Of a stretch of 64,000 bases of DNA, positions 25,801 through 36,735 are shown piece after piece. The notes under the pieces were generated by a model that searched no databases, was not told the DNA's origin, and saw only the letters and a program-made list of their open reading frames with translations. The position numbers and the translations under genes were made by a program. The DNA comes from Mesostigma viride. Lineage: Eukaryota > Streptophyta > Mesostigmatophyceae > Mesostigmatales > Mesostigmataceae. The DNA lies in NCBI GenBank assembly GCA_009746045.1, contig RPFO01000167.1:2785148-2849147 (forward strand), written 5' to 3'. The number at the start of each line of letters is the position of its first letter. The stretch's first letter is position 1.

Positions 25801-26538
25801 GTAAGGCCTAATGAGCAGCCGCTGGAAACCGCCCCCCTAACGGGGGGAACGACATGGGTGCCGCCCTGCGTCCGCCGGGAAACTGTAGCGGCCACACGGG
25901 GGCGGCAGTACAGCCGCGGCAGCGTGCGGGAGGGTGGCCAGGGGCGGAAACAAACTCGGCACCAAGGTTGGCGACAGCCTTGGTGGCCAGGTAGGAGGTG
26001 TGGGGGCAACACCTTTTGTTCGAGTATGCTGGGCCCCCAGCATGGTGCTACAATAATCAACTTGATAATGATGTGCACTGAGTTTGAAGGTGTGGTATAA
26101 AGCCTAGCGCACAAGAATGTAAAATAAGTGTTTCTCTTGGTGGGAAGAAACTCCAATGGACCAGAAACATGAAATGTATTGTAGTATTCCCGGTAAGTAT
26201 ATGTTGTTGTTGTTTGTGCACTCCCGGAAGACCTTGAGCATTGACAGAGATGACCTTGATGATGGTGAAACTAACATAGATGATGGTGAGTGGGCGTGGG
26301 GGCTTGTCCAATGTTCTGTCCTGGCTGTTGGTGGACACCTGTAAAATGCTCTTTTCATCCCACGTACAGTTCATGCTGACAACCAATCGCCTTTACGAAG
26401 AGTTATCTATTTCTCTCATAACTTAAAACGTACAGATTACTAGTTGTTCTTTATTGTTGTACTACTATAATTAGATCAATTAGATACAACTAGTATACTA
26501 GTATTTAATGTAGTTTTTTAGAGGTATTGGCGCGCACC

Positions 26539-26631
<93 letters not shown>

Positions 26632-29315
26632 TTTTGTGAACTACCCCAACCGTGTGCGCAAGTGTCTAGCCAAGTGTACTAGCCCAAACGTGTGCACAAG
26701 TGTGCATGGTTCCTTTCGATGAAACTGACAGCGAAAGTCCCCACACATACGCAAGCCCACCGCTGCGCACCCCAAACTTACCTACCCACCCACCCAGCCC
26801 ACTACTGCCCATGCCACGACTGGTCTCCACCCGGCACCGGCCCACCCACTCACCCACGGGCCCACTGGCCCACTGGCCCACGGGCCCGCTTACCACTTGC
26901 CAACGTGCCCACTTGCATGCCCACTTGTTCGCCCACCCACCCACCCACCCACCCACCCACCCACCCACCCACCCACCCACCCACCCACCCACCCACCCAC
27001 CCACCCACCCACCCACCCACCCACCCACCCACCCACCCTCCACCCACCAACCACCAACCACCAACCACCAATCACCAACCACCAACCACCAACCACCAAC
27101 CACCAACCACCAACCACCAACCACCAACCACCAACCACCAACCACCAACCACCAACCACCAACCACCAACCACCAACCACCAACCACCACCCTCCAACCA
27201 CCAACCACCAACCACCAACCACCAACCACCAACCACCAACCACCAACCACCAACCACCAACCACCAACCACCAACCGCCAACCGCCACCCACCACCCACC
27301 ACCCACCCACCCACCCACCCACCCACCCACCCACCCACCCACCCACCCACCCACCCACCCACCCACCCACCCACCCTCCACCCACCAACCACCAACCACC
27401 AACCACCAACCACCAATCACCAACCACCAACCACCAACCACCAACCACCAACCACCAACCACCAACCGCCAACCGCCAACCGCCACCCACCACCCACCAC
27501 CACCACCCACCCACCCACCCACCCACCCACCCACCCACCCACCCACCCACCCACCCACCCACCCACCCACCCACCCTCCACCCACCAACCACCAACCACC
27601 AACCACCAATCACCAACCACCAACCACCAACCACCAACCACCAACCACCAACCACCAACCACCAACCACCACCCTCCAACCACCAACCACCAACCACCAA
27701 CCACCAACCACCAACCACCAACCACCAACCACCAACCACCAACCACCAACCACCAACCGCCAACCGCCACCCACCACCCACCACCCACCCACCCACCCAC
27801 CCACCCACCCACCCACCCACCCACCCACCCACCCACCCACCCACCCACCCACCCACCCACCCACCCACCCACCCACCCACCCACCCACCCACCCACCCAC
27901 CCTCCAACCACCAACCACCAACCACCAACCACCAACCACCAACCACCAACCACCAACCACCAACCACCAACCACCAACCACCAACCACCACCCTCCAACC
28001 ACCAACCACCAACCACCAACCACCAACCACCAACCACCAACCACCAACCACCAACCACCAACCACCAACCACCAACCGCCAACCGCCACCCACCACCCAC
28101 CACCCACCCACCCACCCACCCACCCACCCACCCACCCACCCACCCACCCACCCACCCACCCACCCACCCACCACCCACCCACCCACCCACCCACCCACCC
28201 ACCCACCCACCCACCCACCCACCCACCCTCCACCCACCAACCACCAACCACCAATCACCAACCACCAACCACCAACCACCAACCACCAACCACCAACCAC
28301 CAACCACCAACCACCAACCACCAACCACCAACCACCAACCACCACCCACCACCCTCCAACCACCAACCACCAACCACCAACCACCAACCACCAACCACCA
28401 ACCACCAACCACCAACCACCAACCGCCACCCACCACCACCACCCACCCACCCACCCACCCACCCACCCACCCACCCACCCACCCACCCACCCACCCACCC
28501 ACCCACCCACCCACCCACCCTCCACCCTCCACCCACCAACCACCAACCACCAACCACCAACCACCAACCACCAACCACCAACCACCAACCACCAACCACC
28601 AACCACCAACCACCAACCACCAACCACCAACCGCCAACCGCCACCCACCACCCACCACCCACCCACCCACCCACCCACCCACCCACCCACCCACCCACCC
28701 ACCCACCCACCCACCCACCCACCCACCCACCCACCCACCCACCCACCCACCCACCCACCCACCCACCCACCCACCCACCCACCCTCCAACCACCAACCAC
28801 CAACCACCAACCACCAACCACCAACCACCAACCACCAACCACCAACCACCAACCACCAACCACCACCCTCCAACCACCAACCACCAACCACCAACCACCA
28901 ACCACCAACCACCAACCACCAACCACCAACCACCAACCACCAACCACCAACCACCAACCACCAACCACCAACCACCAACCACCAACCGCCAACCGCCACC
29001 CACCACCCACCACCCACCCACCCACCCACCCACCCACCCACCCACCCACCCACCCACCCACCCACCCACCCACCCACCCACCCACCCACCCACCCACCCA
29101 CCCACCCACAGGAAAGGGCGTTTGCGGTCTGGAAGTTCTCTCAGAGTGTGGCCACCGCGGGGCAGTGTTTCCTGAGCCCCCACATGCCCCTCTTCACCCG
29201 CGTCGTCGTGCTGTCGGTGGCCATACTTCTGGCGCTAGTTTGTTACGCCCCAGTCGCCATGAAGGGCTGCAGGACGGGGGCCACTCGGCACAAGCTGAAG
29301 GCAGCCCAGGGATAG
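12948..29315 (+). CDS. UNC93-like MFS membrane protein (11 exons, 559 aa)
   Basis: Exons: 12948-13055, 14377-14540, 15815-15878, 17119-17232, 17810-17872, 19327-19342, 20571-21186, 22083-22173, 23246-23355, 24406-24535, 29112-29315 (stop TAG). All phases match and the joined frame is open for 559 residues. Family signatures appear in order: an N-terminal helix (AFFLVFLAFGPVQNLESTLN), DAGLGATSLGVLYFSLAF, LIPASALLGFGASLVWVAQG plus TYLSLAARIH, FNGIFWGIFQSTQVFGN, FIWGDFTRDVV, ALWGCGDAIWNTQLSSLLG and AFAVWKFSQSVATAG. UNC93 proteins are MFS-fold, about 11-12 TM proteins; known members regulate a potassium channel (C. elegans) or receptor trafficking (mammals). The role here is unknown. Exon 7 carries a Gly/Asp/Glu-rich central loop of about 110 residues containing G-homopolymer runs. 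Every intron is 0.5-4.6 kb and repeat-laden. A 68-nt open stretch at 24204-24271 was left out because it would break the frame. Confidence 0.85.
15556..15814. repeat. 24-bp tandem repeat ending at the exon 3 acceptor
   Basis: About ten copies of a ~24-bp unit (CCCCGCATAATTCTTGCGCT plus GCCT) lead straight into CCCCAACAG, the acceptor of UNC93-like exon 3. The last units carry the pyrimidine-rich sequence just before the splice site, so the 3' end of the intron itself seems to have been multiplied. Confidence 0.85.
16774..16879. repeat. (GGCA)n microsatellite
   Basis: About 25 copies of GGCA, only slightly interrupted, in UNC93-like intron 3. A short GGCA run also occurs at 16568-16586. Confidence 0.95.
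18060..18150. repeat. AT-rich ATAGAATATAGA repeat
   Basis: A short degenerate tandem run of ATAGAATATAGA and ATAGAACATAGA units in UNC93-like intron 5. Confidence 0.7.
18984..19200. repeat. 13-bp minisatellite in UNC93-like intron 5
   Basis: About 16 copies alternating CCAACAGGCCTCCA and CCAACAGGCCCCAA. The array sits about 130 bp before the 16-nt microexon. Confidence 0.9.
19327..19342 (+). other. 16-nt microexon of UNC93-like gene
   Basis: CTGCAG|GGCGACGCGCCAGCAG|GTACGG. Exon 5 ends in phase 0 and exon 7 must be entered in phase 1. This stretch, of length 1 mod 3, joins them as G-D-A-P-A-D with good consensus borders. Another small exon elsewhere in the 2.7-kb interval could also satisfy the phase. 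Confidence 0.55.
19384..19603. repeat. 13-bp minisatellite after the microexon
   Basis: About 17 copies of TTTGATGGCTCTA with variants (GACTGTA, GGCACTA), starting some 40 bp after the microexon donor. Confidence 0.9.
21345..21716. repeat. 21-bp minisatellite in UNC93-like intron 7
   Basis: About 18 copies of CTATTCCAGCACTATAGTAAC with T/C/A variants. The array sits between the second and third degraded copies of the exon 7 donor junction. It is open in several frames but codes only for repeats, so it is not a gene. Confidence 0.95.
22840..23045. repeat. pyrimidine-rich degenerate repeat
   Basis: Imperfect copies of a 15-25 bp unit built on TTCTGGTCCTCTTCTGATTT fill the end of UNC93-like intron 8, upstream of exon 9. 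Confidence 0.7.
23735..23810. repeat. 19-bp tandem repeat in intron 9
   Basis: Four copies of GCTGATCCATGATGGTGTC in UNC93-like intron 9. A further tandem run, CTGCCTACTACTA, lies at 23985-24070 in the same intron. Confidence 0.85.
24536..26538. other. first 2 kb of UNC93-like intron 10
   Basis: GC-rich sequence with a short duplication (CCTTGTACCTGCGCCAGCC at about 24812 and 24862) and a stretch at 25680-26100 that looks transposon-like but has no recognisable protein. No exon could be supported. Confidence 0.35.
26540..26628. repeat. (CA)n microsatellite
   Basis: About 44 uninterrupted CA dinucleotides in UNC93-like intron 10. Confidence 0.98.
26931..29110. repeat. (CCCA)n/(CCAACCA)n higher-order array
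   Basis: Blocks of (CCCA)n alternate with blocks of the 7-mer CCAACCA, separated by CCCTCC junctions and by CCGCCAACCGCCACCCACC. The latter recurs near 27278, 27470, 27758, 28078, 28428, 28630 and 28988. The array ends directly in CACCCACAG, the acceptor of the last UNC93-like exon. It is open in most frames on both strands (over 800 codons) but only as Thr/Pro/His or Gly/Trp/Val repeats, so it is not coding. The minus strand is G-rich with G-quadruplex potential. Confidence 0.98.
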
Positions 29316-29469
29316 GGAACAACCGTTTCACGATCCAACCACCTTGGGAAGGGGGGTGGCTATTGTAGCCGTAGCACGGCGTGGCCTGGGTGTCTGATCA
29401 AAGGGGGCATGAGTGTTCTGAGTTTATGAGCGCTTCTGCCAGAAGAGGTGCCCACAAATTCAGCTGCGG

Positions 29470-29995
29470 CCCCTCTCCCTCCATTAGTCGATGAACCGTG
29501 CATACAGCGAGTTTGATGCATGCTCGAGAGATGAACTCTCCCTGAGCGTGAGGGTTTGGGGGGGCACACCCAGGGTTCACCCACACTCCCCATGCTTGCG
29601 AGATATGTGGTTGATGTCAGCGAGACAACTGGGAATAGCGTTGTCACTTTGATAGTGTGCATGTGTGTCACGCTCATCGAGAAGCCAGAGTCTGCCCAAC
29701 TTTGGCTGGACTGCCTGGAGCTCGAGGCTCGGGCGGTTGGTCTAGAAATCAGCCCCAAAACGGAGGCCCTGGCCCTCGGCATGGCAGGGCCCGGCATGGC
29801 ATGACCACCCCCAAGACTGTGGGGGCTCCGCGTGTTAGGTACCGCGTATGGCATTCATAGTGATTCGGGCCGTGGTGCCCACAACCCTATAACTAGGACC
29901 TAGATAGCTTACACCGTCCATTCCATCCCATGTTCCCCTCCCAGTGAGGACTTGTCATGCTCACGTGACGCAGTCACGTGTCTTTTAATTAATGT
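29470..29995 (+). pseudogene. truncated LINE copy A with 3' palindrome and TTAA tail
   Basis: A reverse transcriptase remnant has GGHTQGSPTLP (near 29556, motif B-like), then CVTLIEKPESAQLW and LDCLELEARAVGLEISPKTE (29670-29790, the segment after YADD, with YADD itself replaced). It is followed by a 3' region shared with copy B (from ACCACCCCCAAG, 29806) ending in the palindrome CACGTGACGCAGTCACGTG (29962-29980) and TTTTAATTAA. The order suggests an internally deleted LINE. Confidence 0.6.
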
Positions 29996-30267
29996 GCGAC
30001 ATGTCTACATAGTGTCTCAAGCACAGACTGATGTGGCAGTGCATACAATGTGAGCAGGTGCGCAGCTGCGTCGGTGCTTTGCTTGGGAAGATACAGAGAT
30101 GCGTGCATTTGGGATAGTACCTACTACACCTCGGAGTGTAAATTCTAATCTTGAATTCATCCGTGAAATGGATCATGGTTATTTCCATCTCTCAAGAGCG
30201 TCGAGATAGCATGCAACATAGCCACTAGCCAGCCTAGCTACTGATATCCAGCACGCAAGTAAGAAAT

Positions 30268-30587
30268 CTAGTCGAGATCTGCTAGTAGCTGTGACCGAAG
30301 GGCATTAATGGCAGGTCTACCAGCCCTGCAGGGCTTGTCCTTGGGGCCAGGCCAGGTCAGGATACATGCCGCCCTGGCTGGCCAAGAAGTCGAGGTGTTC
30401 CATGAAGTCGAGCTCGAACGTATAACAATGAGACAGATACGAGTTGGCAAATAGCCCAGCTAGCCGGGCTATCAGCGCCGGTGAAATTTGTCCCCATAGG
30501 AATGCCAATCGTTTGCATGTTTGTAAACCTGACCTGCAAATGCGGAGATAACGTATTGTCGGCTAGAGTTTTGATCCAATGCTTCAT
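30268..30587 (-). pseudogene. reverse transcriptase fragment of GIPMGTN type
   Basis: Read on the minus strand in two overlapping frames, the sequence gives QTIGIPMGTNF and then LFANSYLSHCYTFELDFMEH. This resembles the GIPMGTN.APLLANLYL...E..FM block of one class of retroelement reverse transcriptases, which is unlike the LINE copies nearby. Only about 70 codons survive, with a frameshift between the two blocks. Confidence 0.4.
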
Positions 30588-30899
30588 GAGGCAACTATAT
30601 AGCGATGACGAGCTTGGCGCTAGCTGTTCGAGCTAGCTAGTATAACCTTGCCCATTTCGATACTCAGCGGTGAGCCATGTCGCCACGGCTTTCTTCTGCA
30701 TGAGCATGAACGAGCATGCATGGTAGGGCCAGACTGCAGCGGGCTGCATCGTCGTGCATATATCAATTTAAGTTATCCAAGCCGTTGGGTCAAGTCTTTG
30801 AGATGTAATGTTGTGTACAATGGGGTAAAATCATAAGTATCAAACAGTACTGGAGATCTTTTCTGCAGAGATCGATATAACAGCCCGACTGCAAGGAAT

Positions 30900-31350
30900 G
30901 TGGTAAAATCCTTTCAATATCCTCGGGGAACCAAGCCTTGGGGCACCAAGCCCGCCCAGCCTGGGCGATATATCCTCACCTGGCGTGCCCCCGGCCGCGC
31001 GCGGCAGGGCCGCCACCCGTGGACTTTTCGTGATAGACTCGGCATGGACATGTGCTACACTAGACGTGACATGCTCACCCCCGGGCAGCCTCCTGGTTTG
31101 TCTGTAATATGGAGGCAGATGGTGCGCAAGGATAGATGGCAAGTAGTGATGAAGGAGACCACCCCCAAGCCTGTGGGGGCTCCGCGTGTGACCAAGTATG
31201 GCATTCATAGCGATTCGGGCCGCGGTGCCCACACCCCTGTAACTAGGACCTAGATAGCTTATACCATCCATTCCATCCCATGTTCCCCTCCCACTGAGGA
31301 CTTATGCTCACGTGGCGCAGTCACGTGTCTATTAATTAATTAATTAATCC
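30900..31350 (+). mobile_element. LINE 3' end copy B with (TTAA)n tail
   Basis: 31155-31350 matches 29806-29995 over most of its length, sharing CTGTGGGGGCTCCGCGTGT, TAACTAGGACCTAGATAGCT and CCATCCATTCCATCCCATGT. It ends in CACGTGGCGCAGTCACGTG (31309-31327), one mismatch from a perfect palindrome, followed by ATTAATTAATTAATTAAT. Where the 5' boundary lies is uncertain. Confidence 0.6.
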
Positions 31351-32943
31351 TTGGGGAATGAGGTGAAATGCATTAAAAAAAGAGTTCAGATCACGCTTTC
31401 CTCACGTCAGTTCTAAGGAAGCATGTCTTGTCGACTGAATGGCGATTCGCGGCCGACAGCGCCAAGATTGCTGCCCAAAATTGCATTGGTTGTCTCATTT
31501 GTCAGCTCGGCATCAGCCACTAGTTCTTGAAAGTGAGACAACCAGTGGTGTCCTATGACAAATCCGCTACACTAACAATGGCTATGTGCACATTCTCATG
31601 GCCATCTACTTGCCCCCTCCATCTACCCTCTATTCATTAATTAACACGTAACTGCCCTCTATGAGTGGGCCCGAAAAGGTTGAGACAACCACGCACCATT
31701 TTAGTGCCCACCATCACCAATGCAAGGAGCCCAGAGAGTCAAGAGCTCATCACCTCCGTGTTCTATCCCCATACGCTACAACCACTTCTAAAAAAGAGGT
31801 GTCTGCCGCTCCGTAGGCCAGAGGCAAGCCACCCCGCACTTTATCAGCTTGATCCAGTGCATTGAATGAGAAGAGTTAGAAACAATCCTGGACATCCCAC
31901 CCATGCCATGGCTTCATTAAGCCATGCCAAATACCCCGAGATGCCTGCGGAATCAACCTACTTGCAGCCCGCCGGCGCTCCGACAAGTAATGGCTGCACC
32001 CTTCGTTGGCACGACAAGGCCAGATTCCCCACTCTCCCCCCCACCTAGACATGAATATCCCGAGAAGACACTCCTATCTCTCGAGATATAGAAATCCCCG
32101 GGGTCAGGGTCACCCCCTGCCCTCTGCAATAAACAAGGCCCCACCACTATTAACGGGCTACTTATAGAGCGGGGCAGGCCAAGGCAGGCGGCCAGGATGC
32201 ATCCGAGCCTTAGACCAGAGAGGATGTGCCTGAGATGGTACCGCCAGCCGCCATGCCGATTAGTGGCTTCATAGTGACCACGGGCCGGGTCTGGCTGTAT
32301 TACGCAGCCATGCGTAGACGACGTAGAGGGAACCCGCATGCCTGCCCGAATATCCCGTCCCTTGCTGGTCTGTCCGCTGCACATGAACAGCGCACGTGCA
32401 GCTATGGGCGGGGCCTGCCAACGTTGTCATATCGAAAGCAAACCCCCTTTAGGCATCCCTGCAGCGCTCAAGCCTCTTCAAGACTGACCAACCAGGAGAA
32501 ATCAACACCGGTACATTATCATCGATACATCGATACATCCATGCGTTGGCACGGGCCAACGAGGAAGCGTGCGGACCACCGGTACTGCCCACCATGCGGT
32601 CCTGGCTCAAAAGTGGATGGCCTCCAGAGCGCTGCCCCTCATTCACTCGGCAGAGGTACGTGTACTACAGTTCTGAGCACGTGTACTTCCAGTACCAGGA
32701 AGCGCTCTAAAGGCGCAAAAGAGCCCTCCGAGGATCCATACAAAGGCGCGTACGAAGGAGCGCTCCACATAGCTCTCCGAAGGCACCTATGAAATAGCTC
32801 CCCGAAGGCACTTACGAAGGAGCGCACCAAAGGCACAAAGGGGCCTCCGAGGGTACGTAGGAAGGAGCCCGAAGAAGCCCTCCGTATGTGCAAAGAGGGC
32901 TCCACTCGCTGCTTGTCCTAGCGTACTCTAAAAATAAATTATC
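31351..32943. other. intergenic, mostly unassigned
   Basis: Two GAGACAACCA-type ends point away from each other at 31486-31496 and 31534-31546, which may be the edges of two different inserted elements. A degenerate ~27-bp repeat (CGAAGGCACTTACGAAGGAG) fills 32695-32880. No gene could be supported. Confidence 0.4.
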
Positions 32944-33861
32944 TCATTCGACTTTCTCCGGCTCGGGGGCCTGGTATGTGCCGAACAGCTTGTCCCATAG
33001 CGTGAACCGCTTGGAGTAGTTGCAGTTGACACGCGAGTGGTGCAGGTCGTGGTCCTCCGTCTTGATCTGGATGCCCAGCATCTGCGGGAGCTGCATCGCC
33101 TGGGGGAAGCAGCTGCCTTTCCAGTAATGACCCGAGTGGCCCGCGACCTCCAGGAAGACCTTGTAGGCGAAGATCATGTGGAACTGGCGCGTAGAGAGCG
33201 GGACGACGGCCTGGGCGAGCACCGAGGGGACGAGGTTGGAGAGGACGAGATCCAGCGGGTCGTGCTGGTAGGCCGCCAGCGCGGACGGGTGCGCGTACCT
33301 GTGGTGAGCCTTGTGCGCCAGGCGGTACAGAACGGGGACCGCGTGGGCCAGCCGGTGCACGATGTAGTGCCCGAGATCGAAGATCACCTCCCAGAGCAAG
33401 GAGAGAGGGATGAACGTCGCGTATTCCCAGGCCCATTGGGAGACGGTGTCGGGGCCGCGCTCGGAGGTCATCCCTTGCCCGAGCAGGAAGGAGACGGCAT
33501 CGACTGGGCCGGCGAAGAAGAAGAGGCGAGCGAAGAGGCCGGGGCAATCCCGCCAGGGCACCTCGCGGCGCTGTTTCCCGTGGATCTGGGCCAAGTTATG
33601 TCGCCGACAGGAGAGCGAGACCAGGGAGAGGAATACCAGGTTGCGGAAGACGGCGCTGATGTATGCCACCAGGAATGATGAACTCCTCTCATTCTTCCAC
33701 AATTGACTTCCCTTGGTCGACAAGAAGTATGTTGTCGCCGCAACCCCGACCGCTAAACCGTTCAAAATCGCGTATGCACGAGCCTTCCTCCATATTGACG
33801 AGCGGGGCCGGCCATCCGTCGCTTTCGGGCCACCGTGATCAAAACGCGGGGCCAGATTCAT
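32944..33861 (-). CDS. fatty acid hydroxylase / sterol desaturase superfamily protein
   Basis: A single-exon 305-residue integral membrane protein. It has the histidine clusters that bind the di-iron centre of this superfamily: HYIVH at residues 165-169 (HX3H), HKAHH at 183-187 (HX2HH), H242/H245 in GHSGHY, and HDLHH at 271-275 (HX2HH). Hydrophobic segments lie near residues 33-47, 62-82, 107-127 and 148-163. Length and order fit the family, which oxidises C-H bonds of sterols or lipids at the ER. The substrate cannot be told from sequence. The ATG at 33859-33861 begins a frame with a plausible soluble N-terminus. It has no intron and no inserted repeats, unlike the neighbouring multi-exon genes, so a retrocopy or transferred gene is possible. 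Confidence 0.85.
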   Translation of the reverse strand: MNLAPRFDHGGPKATDGRPRSSIWRKARAYAILNGLAVGVAATTYFLSTKGSQLWKNERSSSFLVAYISAVFRNLVFLSLVSLSCRRHNLAQIHGKQRREVPWRDCPGLFARLFFFAGPVDAVSFLLGQGMTSERGPDTVSQWAWEYATFIPLSLLWEVIFDLGHYIVHRLAHAVPVLYRLAHKAHHRYAHPSALAAYQHDPLDLVLSNLVPSVLAQAVVPLSTRQFHMIFAYKVFLEVAGHSGHYWKGSCFPQAMQLPQMLGIQIKTEDHDLHHSRVNCNYSKRFTLWDKLFGTYQAPEPEKVE

Positions 33862-35219
33862 CTCGGAATCTCCTTATTACGCAACCTTCTGTCGCACTCC
33901 CCAAATGCTAGACGTTTTACAAGCAAGGCCCCATTCCCGTTCCCATCAGAAACCGATAAAGTTTCCGGCAAAAAGGCACTCTTCCTTCCTACGCAACCAG
34001 AACACTTAGGAAGCGCGGAATGCCACAAACAAACTAGCTTATTTTTTGTCCCGCGCGACGTCGGGGGCGGCAAGCTATGGCTGCCGAGAAGGTTAATAAC
34101 TGCTTGTTAGCTAATTGACGTCTATAACGCTCGTGACCGTGGTGCATGGCTGGACAGGTTTCCTGCAACTAGTGCAGAACAGGGGACGCGTGGAACCCTG
34201 ACGCTTTGGCTGACCACGGCATGCGTAGGCAACTAGGCATGCGTGTACGTCATTGGCGGTCCGTACCCCGTTCCCAATTTGCCAGGCAGAACCAAAGATG
34301 CGCTCCTGCAGTATACAAGCTACTAAGTTCAGACCATAGTTTTTTGAGATTTTTGAGATAGATTCTCTGCTGCCCATGTGCGGCGTGGGACACTACAACA
34401 ACAACAAGTTCAGACTAGGAGTCCGGCGCGCGGGGAACGCCGGAACGGCACTGTAATTGTTTGCTCCTTGGTTTTTCGGAAAACCCTGGGAAGTGGGAAA
34501 TCCTGGGGCAATCGTAGGTTCCCACTGGCATGGGAAAGCATTAATTTCTTGCAGGAAGATGCCTGTTCATTAACCACGTGACGCAGTTACGTGTTCATAA
34601 TATTGGTAGTATATTGGTTCCCTTTCTTTTCTTTGAGATGATTCTTGGCCCGCTTGGCGGCTTGGGACAGCACAACCGAAAGCAGCTCGGATCTTTGGAG
34701 AGATCACACGAGTCTCATTATCATCAGTAATCGGTAATTTTATCTTCGACATGAGCCAGGCTCAGCAATTCATATCTATCCCTAGACCTTTAAGCTGTAT
34801 GGTATAAAGCAAGTTCTTAGTTAGGGCCCTTATACATGTGGTCCGGCGTCCAGCGGTTCCGTTGTAGAGCACACATGGCGCTGTAAAACGCGTATCTGGC
34901 GGGCAGCTGGTAACCGCCGGCGTGGAAATACATTCCGACTAAATGCCGGCGTGGAGGTACCAGCGTGGAAACGGACTTACTATAATTACGATTGTATTTC
35001 GAGATAATTATAGATTATTAGTCCCCGAATCCCCGACCTTCCGTTCTGCACCATGCCAAACAAACCTTAAACCCGACACCCGAAACCCTTAACCCTCGGT
35101 CCATGGAAGTGCACTTTCGACGCATGGCAGTGCACTGTCGGTCCACGCAGGCACGCACTTTCGAAGACTTCGGAGTCATTTTTATTAGGAAACATCAACG
35201 TACGTCGGCGTCGTTGGTT
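33862..35219. other. upstream region of the hydroxylase gene
   Basis: Contains the presumed promoter of the minus-strand hydroxylase and, at 34575-34593, a copy of the LINE 3' palindrome (CACGTGACGCAGTTACGTG, one mismatch). No coding region was supported. Confidence 0.4.
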
Positions 35220-35480
35220 TTAATTTCGAGCCGCGGCCGCTGGCCTGAACCGCCGGTAGAACCGCATGCCTGATCAATGGCCACTCCTTCCAAAGGTGGT
35301 GAAAAGAAGTCCCCATGATTGCCCAATACAAATAACAATTGGGGGGCGACCGTCAAGCCCCAGGGCCATCGCTTCAGTCTTCTTGCTGATTTCCAGGCCA
35401 ACTGCTCGTGCTTCCAGGGCCAGGCAGTCCAACCAGAGCTGGACATGCTCAGTTGAGTTCACAACACAGGCTGTTTTGTG
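35220..35480 (-). pseudogene. LINE reverse transcriptase fragment (minus strand)
   Basis: On the minus strand, STEHVQLWLDCLALEARAVG followed by LEISKKTEAMALG matches the post-YADD segment of the 29.7-kb copy almost residue for residue and continues further (DGRPPIVICIG). Upstream on this strand are about three imperfect copies of a ~45-bp unit (AACACAGGC.GTTT..TGGAGTAGGC). A plus-strand motif B-like block, GHSQGSPTTP, lies at about 35775-35805. Confidence 0.55.
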
Positions 35481-36299
35481 AAGTAAGCGACTGTTGATAA
35501 CTCTGGCTGTTTGGTGGAGTAGGCGAGATGGTAACACAGGCCATGTTTGATGGAGTAGGCTAGTTGATAAATTACTTAATCAATTTTTTCCATGAAGGGC
35601 CCTTGTGTCGCCTGGATGCAGGCGATGTGCTTGGCGAGGGGTTGGCCGGCAATGGCCAGGTCTAGAGCAAGTACCAGGTTGGATTCGGATCGAGCTTGCA
35701 AGCAATTTGTCCAAGCTTTATTGGGGAGCGGTTATTGGTGGCATGGCTGGAGCGTTGTATCTGTCTCTATACGGGCATTCCCAGGGTTCACCCACAACCC
35801 CGGGCATGATATGCAAGTACTCAGAGGGAATCTGGGGCCCCTGATGCGAGAGATCCACTAATTAAGCCCCGCCATCCGCCGTCCGCCATCAGTCCGCCGT
35901 GGCTTAAGGGGTCCGGACGGACCTGCCCCCCCCCAAATTGAATACACATGTTTAGCACTCAATACCCATGCTGGCAATGCAAATTATGATGGGGGACCAT
36001 AAATATGACCCTTGGGCATGCATCTGGCTACTTTTTGAGTTCAAGGCCCATCACAATACATGTGCAGGGAGCTTTTTTTGGCGCGCACACCCCCTAAAAG
36101 CACGGATTGCCTAGGACAACCCCCCCACACTTGTGTACCAAACACCATATTCCAGTCAAATCCCCACCCAGACCAAGGAATGGAGCTAATTTGCAGCACC
36201 AAAATCGCACGTCTGGGCATACTTTTGCAGTTTACCGAAAAATACGTCTTTTTTGTGACTAAAAAAAAAAATCAAATCAAATACGCATGGGTTGGGCCC

Positions 36300-36735
36300 A
36301 GGGAGATATAGATAACTTCCACAGGGTGGGAATATCAATGGGACCAATTTTCAGCTCATTCTGACCACGTATGTGAACAGCCATCACTTTTGTATGAAAA
36401 AAAAAAATGCACGAAAATACGGTTTTATTCCAAATGGCTGCACCAATCACAACCTTGCCCACCACCAAGTGGGGCAAACAAGGTGCCAGCACGTCACTGA
36501 TTATGCAAACTATCATGGTCTCAAAATTCAGGTCATTCTAAGATTGAATCATGGCATAAACTACTGCCATCAACTACCAACCTGTAAGCCATGCAACATG
36601 CAGGCAAAGGGGTTCCACCAATACATGCATAGACAATCCCCCTGCTGGGGCAGGGCAGAGTCAATAAACATCATGAAAGTAAAAATAAACAACACCATGG
36701 TCCTACCATGCAACACCCATGATGGCATGAGGCAC
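36300..36735. other. transposon left non-coding arm
   Basis: Sequence between the transposase stop codon (36736-36738) and the left TIR. I saw no coding signal, only A-rich runs near 36260 and 36400. It is presumably the 3' UTR and subterminal region of the element. Confidence 0.45.

Noticed and set aside
26666-29368. Open frames over 800 codons on both strands (Thr/Pro/His/Asn or Gly/Trp/Val repeats)
   Set aside because: They are translations of the (CCCA)n/(CCAACCA)n array, which is open in most frames because it lacks stop triplets, and it lies in an intron.
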